Shown here piece by piece: positions 9,901 through 19,455 of a stretch of 64,000 nucleotides of DNA. Each line of letters opens with the position of its first letter. Position 1 is the stretch's first letter. Under the pieces are notes generated by a model that saw only the letters and a list, made by a program, of their open reading frames with translations, was not told where the DNA came from and searched no databases. Position numbers and translations under genes: made by a program. Origin of the DNA: Elephas maximus indicus (Eukaryota > Chordata > Mammalia > Proboscidea > Elephantidae); contig NC_064822.1 of the NCBI RefSeq assembly GCF_024166365.1, positions 103,226,823-103,290,822 on the forward strand. Direction: 5' to 3'.

Positions 9901-12468
9901 TAGATTATTCCTTGGAATTTTAGATAAAAGAGGATCAGATACAGGCTTTTTTTTTTTCCCCTCCCCTCTTCTCCACTGTCCCATTTCAGTTAAGTCCCTC
10001 TTTTTCTCCTACCCTAGAAATTCACATTTTCCTCCCCACTGAGTCTGACCTCAGATGTCCCTTTCCCTGCTTTGTAAGAACCTCCCAATTCCCAACCAAG
10101 AATAACCTAAAGTTCTTTCTCTACGATTCAGAATTATTTTGCTTTTTTTTTTTTTTAAAGACACTTCACTTCCACTCTTTTTGGATTAGCTCCAATATTC
10201 TTTCTCTGATGGGAGCCTAGATATCCTGCCAAGGAAAAAACCCTAGACAGACACTATCCAACAGCCCTGGGGCAGATGACTCCATCCTCCCAGAGTACAA
10301 TCTTTTAGTGGCTGGGGAAGGTCATGCTTACTCAGAGAGACCACTATCCCACAGTTTTCCTGCATGACATATTCTCCATAAAAGTCTGTCTGAGAGGGGT
10401 CCAGGCTCCGCCACTCCTCCTGAGAGAAGCACAGCGACACATCCTTAATGGTTACCAGGCCCTGAAACAAAATGTGGCATCTTCTGTCAGCAGCTGTTCC
10501 CTAAGGAAAATGTGACCTCAGGATAAAAGGCTGAGGTGGTAGAGGAGAGGGGGCAGGAGAGGACCTAGGAAAGGAACTAATCATCCAGAGGTCCCTGGGT
10601 AGGGCACACTGTTTGCGTAAAGGGGAAATGAAGAGGGGATGAGGTAGATCATCAGGGAATGAGTGAAGGTAATGTCTCTAGGGGAGTTTCCTGTGTGGAA
10701 CCATGAGCAGTCAGAGGCACTGCTAACTCACAGCTGCCTCAATTTACCTATCATAGGTGTCTGCCCAGTCTCTTCTCACCTGCCTTATTCTTTTCACTGC
10801 AGAAATTCTGTACCGTCTCCTCCCTCCTCTATGTGACCTTTCCCTTTCTATCAGCACGAAATGATATAGATAAAATATTCTTTCTTGCATCACCTGCCAT
10901 GCCGTATCCTTATCTTTTGAAACAGCATCCTCATCTTTCGAGGCAGCATAGTATAGTGTGTAGGAACCCAGATTCTGGAGCCAAATGACTCCTAGATCTG
11001 CCACTTACTAGGAGTATGACCTTACAAAAGTACCTTAATCTCTCCCTGCCCCAATGTTCTCATTTGTAAAATGGGGATAATCAGGTTGCTCTCAGGATTA
11101 AATAAATTTGTATATGTAAAAGTATTCAGAGAACAGCACACATGGTAAATACTCTGGGAGTGTCGCTATTATTATCATCTTCCCATGGCTCTCTTATTGC
11201 CTTCTGAATCTAAAGCCATTTTCCCTCTCTAGCTCTGCCCCTCTTCACCTCTGCTCCATCATCCACCCAATCCTGTCCACTCAATGTTCTTCCAAGCCTT
11301 TCTCAGGTCCTCTTTTCCTATTCTTTCTAGATTCATTTCTTAAAGGAATTAATTGTTCTGAAAATCCCCCTGAGGCTAGCACAGCCATCCATTAACAACC
11401 CCTTATCTCCAAGGAATTCCCCTCTTCTTGCTATGCCTCCATTCTTCTTTGCAAACGTATGTTGCCCAAGGCAGGGATAGAATCTGCTCAGTTTTTAGAT
11501 GAGCACACCATTAGTGATCATGTGACATAAACAAATGGGGCGATTATAAAGGTATAGAAAGGCAGCAGTGATGAGGCCCTAGGAGAGGCCCAGGGAAGCA
11601 CAGCCCACCTGTGATCCAGCTGCCAGCAGTGCAGCTGCCATCTCCCAGTCTCCAGTGCTTCCCTCCTGGGGAATGGCAGGAACCCAAGGAGCTGACTGAG
11701 CTGATGAGGGAGACAGGAACCATTAGAGAACCAGCACTCTTTCCCAGTGAGATCTGGGGCCCCGTTTTAGAGGAGTTTAAAGGTCCCATCTTCTCCTGTA
11801 TCTTCGTCTGTAGTTAACATTGAGACATATAAATGTGGATGAAGAGGCCTTCACTCAAAACGTTCTGTAAGGGTATTGGGTGGCTTTTAGTAGTTTTTAT
11901 GTCATCCATCTCTACTAGCCCAGTTATGATTTGAATTTATATTATTTGAATGTGATTTTCATCTAGTAAAGTACATCTTACTGGGTGAGTACCTCCAACC
12001 AGTATTGCTGTCACTTCCTCATCTTCCACATTCACTACCCACTAACCTGAGTGCTTGGCTTATATGGAGGGAGGGATTGTGCTAAGAGCAGAGAAAAGTC
12101 CAGTCACATGGTTTACAGAATCCTGAAGCTCCTTCTGTTCCTGAGACCAGGACGACCTGCTTGGTCCTGGTATTGCTTATATTGTTTGGTCCTTGGCAAT
12201 TTGGAGATTCTTAACTCTACCTTTTGAACAGAGATTAAGGGATGACTCTGTACTGTGCTTCCCATAATACCCATGGGCTCTCACCCTTCTCCTGAAGAGA
12301 CTGCTGCTCCTCTTCAAGGTCACAGCACAGGTGTTCCAGTGGCCCTGGAGATGTTCTCCATGGCCCCTCTTCCTGGCGTCTCCTTTCCACCTGGGGCTCT
12401 GCTCCATCTAGCTGGACATTCATGGACTCCCATCCGGCCCCCAGGGCTGCTGTCTGTTCTGAAAGCAT
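6161..12468 (-). CDS. ZNF641: ZNF641, KRAB and C2H2 zinc finger protein (gene span, five coding exons)
   Basis: Nuclear DNA-binding protein of the KRAB zinc finger class. Splicing 12468-12285, 11691-11609, 10461-10332, 9824-9711 and 6915-6161 gives 1,266 nt: 421 codons plus stop, with every junction in phase and GT/AG ends. An N-terminal region (1-89) is followed by a KRAB-A-like box (90-132), an acidic linker, and five C2H2 fingers at about 247-269, 275-297, 303-325, 355-377 and 383-405. Fingers 3 and 4 are separated by a basic linker. The C-terminus ends in DRGTSVF. The sequence matches ZNF641 as I remember it throughout (human about 438 aa). KRAB proteins usually recruit TRIM28; this A box is atypical, so that partner is uncertain. 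No lesion is visible. An alternative name within the KRAB-ZNF family is unlikely because all five exons fit. Confidence 0.93.
7040..7275 (+). repeat. MIR SINE, sense
   Basis: It contains GAGGTTAAAAGCCTCAG, GCAGACACCCAAGTGTGAAT and TTTTGTAAAATGGGAATAAT in MIR order. It lies in ZNF641 intron 5 and is an ancient mammal-wide family. Confidence 0.8.
7405..7505 (-). repeat. MIR fragment, antisense
   Basis: AACATTTACTGAGAGCTTAT followed by GTGCCTGGCACTGTGCTAG is the antisense MIR 3' core. Confidence 0.7.
7530..9508 (+). mobile_element. RTE-clade LINE, sense, in ZNF641 intron 5
   Basis: A roughly 2-kb copy runs from upstream of the RT domain to the 3' end GGCACCTAACGACAACAACT. Frames around 7949-9089 encode RT pieces: a [10 protein letters not shown] stretch, [20 protein letters not shown], the catalytic motif as YRDD (8719-8730 region) and [14 protein letters not shown]. 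Several frameshifts and stops make it non-functional. It is antisense to ZNF641 and its 5' edge is approximate. Confidence 0.88.
9711..9824 (-). CDS. ZNF641: ZNF641 exon 5 (acidic linker)
   Basis: 114 nt, acceptor GGACAG before 9824 and donor GTGAGG after 9711. It completes Arg133 and encodes [14 protein letters not shown] and an acidic tract up to the split Gly171 codon. Phase in 1, phase out 1. Confidence 0.92.
10332..10461 (-). CDS. ZNF641: ZNF641 exon 4 (KRAB-A-like box)
   Basis: 130 nt with acceptor TTGTTTCAG and donor GTAAGC. It encodes residues 90-132, starting [17 protein letters not shown] and ending ENCGIVVSL. The FSQEEW core is conserved. The second half has [11 protein letters not shown] where a typical KRAB A box has LYRDVMLENY, one residue shorter. 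Confidence 0.93.
10935..11180 (+). repeat. MIR SINE, sense, in ZNF641 intron 3
   Basis: It contains GGCAGCATAGTATAGTGTG, GATTCTGGAGCCAAATG, CTGCCACTTACTAGGAGTAT and TTGTAAAATGGGGATAAT in MIR order. Confidence 0.85.
11609..11691 (-). CDS. ZNF641: ZNF641 exon 3
   Basis: 83 nt, acceptor CTCAGTCAG and donor GTGGGC. It completes Ala62 and encodes [10 protein letters not shown]...[13 protein letters not shown], ending in phase 0 at residue 89. Confidence 0.9.
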
Positions 12469-12473
12469 TTTGG
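12285..12473 (-). CDS. ZNF641: ZNF641 exon 2 (start codon)
   Basis: The acceptor TTGGGTTTGCAG is followed by five untranslated bases and the ATG at 12468. It encodes 61 residues starting [13 protein letters not shown] and rich in Glu at the end. The donor is GTGAGAG after 12285, leaving phase 1. This ATG is chosen because it is the first in the exon and matches the family N-terminus. Confidence 0.9.
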
Positions 12474-15370
12474 CTGCAAACCCAAATTGTGACCTGGAAC
12501 AAAGTCATATCAGCTGTGCCCATGAAAATGGAATGGGATGATATTCCCAAGGCAGTTATGGAGAACAGCCCCAGAGATAAAAGATGAAACTGGATAGAAG
12601 GAGCCTGATGGAAGATGAACTTTAAAAGCTTGATGTGTCCTAATCAATTGAGCCTGACACCAGACTTCTTGGAGGAACTAAGAAATTGGCCAGGTGCTAC
12701 ATAGCGAAGTCACTAACTGTTATTTTGGGGACCTTGTGGTAGAAACCGAGTATTCCTTAAGGTTGGAAGAAGTTCATTAAAAAAAAAAAAAAAAAGAACA
12801 ATTCTGGAAATTAAAAAAGTTATCCATTTAATTTCTACTACTGAAAAAACAGGAATGCATACAGATCTGCACTAAACAAAGATGGATATAACTGCATATA
12901 AAATTCTCTGTCACAAATCACATTCTCATCAATTAGAATGAAATTATTACTCTAAGCAGAAGTCCCTGGCAAAGGGTTACATATGTAATGAGCATGCATC
13001 TCTTCGATGAGTCTGAATCCAGTGTGCCTCACGTAGGACAAGCCTTCACAGACACATCACCTATTTCTGATGAGAACTGACAGTAAATATGGTAGAAAGA
13101 CCAGTGTCTTCGAAGTGGGTATAACGCTCCGAAGCAACTCTAATAGATAAAAGAAATTACTGGTCAGTGAGGAGCTAATGTTCAGTAGGAAAAAGCAAAA
13201 ATGAACAAAACGGTTTGGACCAGAGGTGGAAAAAGAGGAAGCAGTGGGGCTAACATGACCCCGGGGTGAATTAATGGCCCTGTGATCTGAGACTCAGGAA
13301 TGAACCTGTTTGGCAGGCATGAGTCAGGGCTCAGTAGAAAACTATATTGGATTTTAAAGGAGGGTGTGGAGAAGCCAGAGTGTGTTTGGAGGAAGAAACA
13401 AAAGTGAAGAGAGAGGGATGGGAAACAGGGCCGTTGGGAAAAAGTTAAAAACGATGACAATTTTCTCTTGCCTAAAGAAGGCTGATGAATGACGCTATAA
13501 AAAGAGAGGTGTTTTCTATCTTTATGTGGATCAAACGGAAGAAATGGACTTGGATTGCAAGAGAAGAGATTTAGATCAGATTCAAAAACAATGTTTAAGA
13601 ATAATCCTGCAGTGGTCAGGACCAGGTTGTGAGCTCTTCTTTTCCCTGTCCTGTGAGAGCAGGACAGGTACCACTTGTGTTGTGATAGGGCCTCCCTGCC
13701 TTGTGGCAGAGAAATAGTCTATGGGACTGCGCAGAATCCTTTCTTGCTTAGCAACATCGTATTTCTGTGATTCTCATTCAATACCCAAGCAGTCAGAGCC
13801 ACTGAAAAGCTTCCAAGAACAGGTCAGAACCTTGGTAACTATTCTGGCCCACTCCTGAAAAGACATCTATCGAATAACGTTTTTAAGAACCCTGAAGGCC
13901 AGGGTAGGTAACAACAAATATCACAATCATTTATTTTCTTCCATATCTGTCCATGACAAAGGAAGGGGAAGAGAAGTGGGACCCCTAAGCCCATGCACAG
14001 GAAGAACAAATTCCCCTTTCATCTCAGAAGTCCAGAAACACATCGGGGCCTCATGGGAGCATCCTGGACTGACTCCCAGTTTAGGAGAAGTCTCCTTTTC
14101 AGACACTTCTCATGAGAAAATAAAAATTCTGATAAACCAAAAGAGAAATTTCCATTTTAGCTCTTTTTTAGCTCCTCTGGAAATCCTGGTGGCGTAGTGG
14201 TTAAGTGCTGCAGCTGCTAACCAAGAGGTCAGCAGTTCAAATCCGCCAGGCACTCCTTGGAAACTCTATGGGGCAGTTCTCTCTATCCCATAGGGTCGCT
14301 ATGAGTTGGAATCGACGCGACGGCAGTGGGTTTTTTTTTTTTTGGTTTAGCTCCTCTACAAGGGCTTTACTGAACTCCATCCCCTGTATTCTCTTCACTT
14401 TTACCACATAAGACAGTGATTTCCCCTCTTCCTCCAAGGTCTTCGTTGTTTCCTAGCTCCCTTGGCAAATCCTCTTCCAGGGCTTTACTTCTTGCTAAAT
14501 TCTAGACACCAGTCTCAAACCCACTTCTCCATGTCCCCCAACAGCAAAGTCTCTTGATGAGATGCCTCTTAGAGCCCATTGGGCCAGCTGTGAGCCTTTG
14601 TTGACTGCTGACAGACAACCTGTAGATGTGATGGCAAAACCTCAGCAAAGCATGGGGAGGGTTCCTATCCTTGGACTGCATTTTTTAAGGTGTTCACTGT
14701 GTCAGAGCCAGCACCTGGGCAGCAAGCCCTAACCTGGTTTCTCCTGGTGCCATGATGATCTTATGCCTACTGGGGCTTGGGTTCTAGGACTTCCATCTCC
14801 CCCTTTTCCTCACATATCTGGGTGGCAAGGCACCTGCAGAAGGAAGCTTTTGCAGCGAGTGCTGCTGGACGGAGAAAGGGCCATGTCATCGAAGTGTGCA
14901 GCCCAAGGGCATGGGGACGTGTAGGGCTCAGGGATCTCTGGCCCCTGCCCAGGGTTGGGCGTGGGCAGGGCAGGAGCCAGCTCCAGGATAATGTTGCCTC
15001 TTCCCCCTTCTTGTCACAGTGCCCCTGGAGAGGATCAGATTTCAAGAATCCGAGTGCGTTAAACTGGAACAGGGGAAGTGAGGTCAGAAAACAGGTTTCC
15101 AGTGAACTGGGGCAAGAACAAGTGGGGTAACCTGTGTGGGAATGACAGCAGGGGAACCCGCGGGCCTGACAGTGCTGATAGGGACCGGGTAGACAGGGCG
15201 AGGGTCGGGGATAGAATGTCATTGGGGCCGACCCCTGGAGAAAGACAGCGACCCGGAGGCCGCATCGATCCCCACCCCCCCACCCATAGGTGACCGGCCC
15301 CCACCCGCCGCCCTAGGAAGCCACGCGTCCCTCCCTCCAGCCGCGGCTCCCTGGGCCCGGCCCCACTCAC
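12474..15370 (-). other. ZNF641: ZNF641 intron 1
   Basis: Non-coding between the exon 2 acceptor and the presumed exon 1 donor. It contains a SINE at 14179-14345 and an A-run at 12780-12795. I see no further exon. The 117-aa and 151-aa open frames at 14767-15222 overlap on opposite strands and look spurious. Confidence 0.6.
14179..14345 (+). mobile_element. Afrotherian SINE, sense, with 12-bp TSD
   Basis: Head GAAATCCTGGTGGCGTAGTG, B box GTTCAAATCC, tail AGGGTCGCTATGAGTTGGAA and a T-rich end. It is flanked by exact TTTAGCTCCTCT at 14167-14178 and 14346-14357. Short subtype without the GATGTGGCAG block. Confidence 0.93.
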
Positions 15371-15700
15371 CCCCGGTCGGCTTGGCCCGCGGCCCGGTGC
15401 CTCCCTCCCGGGTGCCGCCTGCCCCTCCCCTCCGCCCTTCGCTCGCGTTTCGGAGCCGACAGCCCGAGGAGCCAGCGACGGGCGGAGACAGCGGCGGGCC
15501 GGCGGGCGGGCGGGCGCGGGCGGGGCGGGCACAGGAAATCCCCGCCCGCTTCCGGGGCTCAGCGGCGGTGGCGGCGGCTGCGGCGGCGGCGGCGGCGGCG
15601 GCGGGGGCGGCGGGGGTGGGAGGGGGAGGGGAGGGGAGGGAGGAGAGAGGGGGCCGCGGGGTCGAGTCCTGGGTCCGGCACCCCGGAGAGAGCCGAGCGC
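15371..15700 (-). other. ZNF641: Probable non-coding exon 1 of ZNF641
   Basis: On the minus strand the island contains a strong donor, GACCGGGG followed by GTGAGTGG, with exon end at 15371. Exon 2 needs an upstream donor because an acceptor sits just 5' of the ATG. The transcription start is not determined, so the right edge is a guess inside the island. Confidence 0.45.
15562..15610. repeat. CGG trinucleotide repeat
   Basis: Interrupted (GGC)n with GTG and CTG breaks, then about eight uninterrupted units. On the ZNF641 strand it reads CCG and would lie in or near the 5'UTR. Confidence 0.9.
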
Positions 15701-15870
15701 AGCCCGGGCCGGCCGAGCCCCGGGTCCCTGGCGTCTGCCGCCCCGGGGACCCTGCAGGCCGAAGCGTGCGGCGCGCTCTGCCACACGTGCCGAGGCGGAT
15801 CGCGGCCTGGCGCCGCAGCTCTCCGGCTCCCCACCCGCCGCTCCACCTCCCGCCGCTGTTCATTAATTAC

Positions 15871-16096
15871 TTCGACATGTAATAACCGCCGGCTTTATAG
15901 GTCGGACGGTAGCTGTGAGACGGATTTCACAAAACAGTCTGGAATTCCTCAAGGCGCTTACCTTCTAGTATGGAGATGAAACACTACAAACCATAATGCA
16001 AGGCTTCCAGATACCGAGGAAAGGGGCTTGAGATTGAGAAAATTCGTTAATTCTGAATGAGGTTGATTTCGCTGAAGCACCAATATCTGAAATAGA
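15871..16096. other. Flank between CpG island and hAT element
   Basis: Ordinary sequence; nothing recognised. Confidence 0.5.
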
Positions 16097-16104
16097 CCTT
16101 GAAG

Positions 16105-16367
16105 CTGCCTTGTCCAATACGGGAGCCTCTAGCCGTATATGGCTCCTGAGCTCTCGAAATGTAGCTAGACCGAATTGTGATTTGCTTTAAGTGTAAAATG
16201 CACACCAGATTTAGAAGATTTAATTTAAAAAATGTAAAATACCTCATTAGCAGTATTTTGGTTATATTAAGTAAAATGCATTATTGGAATTAATTTCACC
16301 CCTTTAATGTGGCTACTAAAATTTTTTAAATTACGTATGTGGCTTGTGTTTCTATTGGACAGAGCTA
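16105..16367. mobile_element. Non-autonomous hAT DNA transposon with 8-bp TSD
   Basis: The ends are inverted repeats: CTGCCTTGTCCAATACGG at the left and TATTGGACAGAGCTA at the right. Both flanks carry the exact 8-mer CCTTGAAG (16097-16104 and 16368-16375), the length typical of hAT. There is no transposase frame. Confidence 0.85.
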
Positions 16368-16621
16368 CCTTGAAGCATTAAGATGAATTTGACTGGAAAA
16401 GATGAGTAAGGCCAGCCAAGCAAAGAATATACACATCACATCAAAATCTGTTTTTAATCTTTTTCACATTTATTATTTCATCAACACAACGTTTCTGTAA
16501 AATTTTATTTTATTGAGGAAACTAAGAGGATAACAAAAAAGTGACTCACTTAAAGTCAGTCATAGGTGACAATCATTCCTTTAATACATATTTATTGAGT
16601 TTCTTCTATGTGCCAGACACT

Positions 16622-17128
16622 GTACTGTTGTTAGGTGCCATCGAGTTGCTTCCAATTCATGTTGACCTTATGTATAACTATAAGGGAACAAAAATTTGCT
16701 GGGTCCTGCTCCATAATCAAAATTGTTGCTATGCTTGAACCCATTGTTGCAACCATGTGTCAATCCATTTCATCCAGGGTATTCTTTTTTGCTGACCCTC
16801 TACCAAAGTAACATGCAAAGTAAGCCAGGCAAAGCCTCTCCATGCTCCCTTGGAAGGAGTACTCTGGCTGTACTCCTTCCAAGACAGACTTGTTCGTTCT
16901 TCTGGCAGTTCATGGTCTATTCAATATTTTTTGCCAACACTACAATTCAAATGCATCATTTTTTTGGTCTTCCTTTTTCATTGTCCAGCTTTTCAATGTA
17001 TAAGAGGCAACTGAAAATACCATTGCTTGGGTAAGGTGCACCTTAATCACCAAGGTGACATCTTTGCTGTTTAACACTTTAAAGAGGTCTTTTACAGCAG
17101 ATTTGCCAACATCAACAAACATTTGGAA
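16622..17128 (-). mobile_element. RTE LINE 3' end, antisense
   Basis: It begins with the antisense terminus TGTTGTTAGGTGCCATCGAG and runs back to AGCAGATTTGCCAACATC. 5'-truncated and frame-broken. It sits beside an antisense MIR core (CTTCTATGTGCCAGACACTG at 16600-16620). Confidence 0.85.
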
Positions 17129-17517
17129 TAAAGTGTGATAAGATACTAAATTAGAGAGATACTCTCTGCACTGAAAGCAAAGAGAAGTTACCACGGTATG
17201 GGAGAGAGGTCAAAGAAAGCCTCACAGAAGCCTTGAGGTAGCTGGCAGATGTTACAGACAGCTCAGACTCTGCTACTGTTTGGGAAACCAATGTGAGATC
17301 GTCACCTAAAAAAAGAAAAAAGGAGGCAAAATAGGGTTTGGCCTAATGGCATGACAGTAGGTCATTAATATTTAATAAACCTCTACTTTATGCCAGAACA
17401 TTGCTTTGAACACCACAGGGAAAAAAATGTAAAATACTTTTATATTATGTTTTGATATGCCATCTCTTCAGCTATCAATCAACAAACTCTGTGAGGTGTA
17501 GCTATTATCTTAGCATG

Positions 17518-17795
17518 TATCTTAGTTTCCTATGCTGGTATAACAAAAACACTATAAGTGGGTGGCTTTAAAGAACAGGAATTTATTGTCTCATACTTTT
17601 GGAGGTTAGGAGTCTAAACTCTGGATGTTGGCAGGGCTGGGCTCTCTGGGAAAATTCTTGTCTCTTTCAGCATCTGTAGCTCAGGGATTTTTTGGTGTTC
17701 TTAATGATTCTTACATGGTGTCTTAACCGCTGTGTGTTTGTCTCTTTGTGTCTGTACTCCCTTTATAAGACACCAGTCAGAAAGGATTAGGTTTA
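17518..17795 (-). mobile_element. MaLR-type LTR fragment, antisense
   Basis: TATCTTAGTTTCCTATGCTG, TGGCTTTAAAGAACAGGAAT, TTTATTGTCTCATACTTTTG and ATAAGACACCAGTCAGAAAG are the antisense 3' part of a MaLR LTR. Related text occurs at 60814 and 61617. Confidence 0.7.
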
Positions 17796-17797
17796 TA

Positions 17798-19090
17798 GAT
17801 GCCTGTCAATAGATGAATGGATAAACAAGCTGTGATACATACACACAATGGAGTATTACACAACAATAAAGAACAATGATGAATCTGTGAAGCATCTTAA
17901 TATGGATGAATCTGGAGGACATTATGCTGAGTGAAATAAGTCAATCACAAAAGGACAAATATTGTATGAGACCACTACTGTAAAAACTTATGAAAAGGTT
18001 TACACACAAAAAGAAACAATCTTTGATGGTTACGAGGGAGGGGAGCGGTAGGGATGGAAAAACACTAAATAGACAATATAAGTGAAAACTTTGGTGAAGG
18101 GTAAGATAGTACACAGGGAATCCTGGCGGTGTAGTGGTTAAGTGCTACAGCTGCTAACCAAAGGGTCGGCAGTTTGAATCTGCCAGGCACTCCTTGGAAA
18201 CACTATGGGGCAGTTCTACTCTGTCCTATAGGGTCGCTATGAGTTGAAATTGACTCATCGGCACTGGGTTTGGTTTTTTTTTTTTTTTGAAGACAGTACA
18301 CAATACTGGGGAAGCCAGCACAACATGTACAAGACAAGGTCATGGAAGGTCCATAGACACATCCAATCTCCCTGAGGAACTGAACTGCTGGGCTGAGGGC
18401 TGTGGGAACCATCGTCTCAGGGAACATCTAGCTCAACAAGCATAACATAGTTTATAAAGAAAATATTTTACATTCTACTTTGGTGAGTAGTGCCTGGGGT
18501 CTTAAAAGCTTGTGGGTGGCCATCTAAGATACTCTACTGGTCTCAACTCTTTGGGAGCAACGGAGAATGAAGAAAACTGAAGATACAAGGGAAAAATTAG
18601 TCCAAAGGACTAATAGACCACATCTACCATGGCCTCCAGCAGACTGGGTCCAGTACAACTAGATGGTGCCTGGCTACCACCACTGACTGCTCTGACAGGG
18701 ATCACAATAGATGGTCCTGGACAGAGCTGGAGAAAAAATGTAGACAAAATTCTAACTCACAAAAAAAGACCAGACTTACTGGCCTGACAGAGACTGGAGA
18801 AATCCTGAGAGTATGGCCCTCAGACACCCTTTTAACTCAGTAACAAAGTCATTCCCGAGGTTCACCCTTCAGCCAAAGATTAGACAGGCCTATAAAACAA
18901 AATAGACTAAAGGGGCACACCAGCCCAGGGGCAAGGACTAGAAGGCAGGAGGAGACAGGAAAGCTGGCAATAGGGAACCAAAATTTCAGAAGGGAGAGTG
19001 TTGACATGTTGTGGGGTTGTTAATTAATGTCATAAAACAAACGTGAGAAGCTAGTTTGTTCTGTAAGCCTTCATTTAGAATACAAAAAAC
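17798..19090 (+). mobile_element. L1 3' end (ORF2 end and 3'UTR), sense
   Basis: ORF2 C-terminal text (GATGAATGGATAAACAAGCT, GAGTGAAATAAGTCAATCAC) leads into the L1 3'UTR that also appears antisense at 63.0-63.8 kb, and ends in an A-rich tail at 19076-19096. It is split by the SINE at 18116-18289. 5'-truncated. Confidence 0.85.
18116..18289 (+). mobile_element. Afrotherian SINE, sense, with 13-bp TSD
   Basis: Flanked by AAGATAGTACACA (18103-18115) and AAGACAGTACACA (18290-18302), one mismatch. Complete short subtype with T-rich end. Confidence 0.9.
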
Positions 19091-19455
19091 AAAAAAAGCC
19101 AGACTCACTGATCTGACAGAGACTGGAGAAACCCTGAGAGTACAGCCCCTGGATGCCTTTATAGCTAAGTAACGAAGCCACTCAGTAATGAAGCCACTCC
19201 TGAGGTTCACCCTTCAGCCAAAGATTAGACAGGCCCATAAAACAAACTGAGACTAAATGGGCACACCAGCTCAGGGGCAAAAAGGAGAAGACAGGAGGGG
19301 ACAGGAAAGTTGGTAATGGGGAGCCTAAGGTCCAGAAGGGAAGAGTGTTGACATGTCGTGGGGTTGGCAACCAAAGTCACAAAACAATATGTATATTAAA
19401 TGTTTAATGAGAAACAAGTTTGCTCTGTAAACCTTTATCTAAAGTACAATTAAAA
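19090..19455 (+). mobile_element. Second L1 3'UTR end, in tandem
   Basis: The text from CAGACTCACTGATCTGACAG to ACAAGTTTGCTCTGTAAACC repeats, with substitutions, the unit at 18768-19075. It starts in the A-rich tail of the first copy, as expected for a short L1 that inserted there. Confidence 0.75.

Larger units (their letters stand above)
15260..15870 (-). promoter_or_regulatory. ZNF641: CpG-island promoter of ZNF641
   Basis: Extremely GC- and CpG-rich sequence ends sharply near 15870, where AT-rich DNA begins. It lies immediately upstream of ZNF641 on the gene strand. No TATA box is seen. It contains GGGCGG-type Sp1 boxes around 15500-15545, a CGG repeat (15562-15610) and a G-rich purine tract (15602-15655). 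A CACGTG E-box-like CCACACGTGC lies at 15781-15790. Bidirectional activity is possible, but no plus-strand gene follows. Confidence 0.8.

Noticed and set aside
6161-12468. ZNF641 as a processed pseudogene or another 16p13-type KRAB zinc finger gene
   Set aside because: All five coding exons have splice sites and join in phase, and the N-terminal, KRAB and finger text all match ZNF641 rather than ZNF213 or ZNF263.
15059-15882. Long open frames on both strands of the CpG island (241, 214 and 166 codons)
   Set aside because: GC-rich DNA lacks stops. The predicted proteins are Pro/Ala/Gly/Arg runs from the CGG repeat, overlap each other on both strands, and resemble no family.
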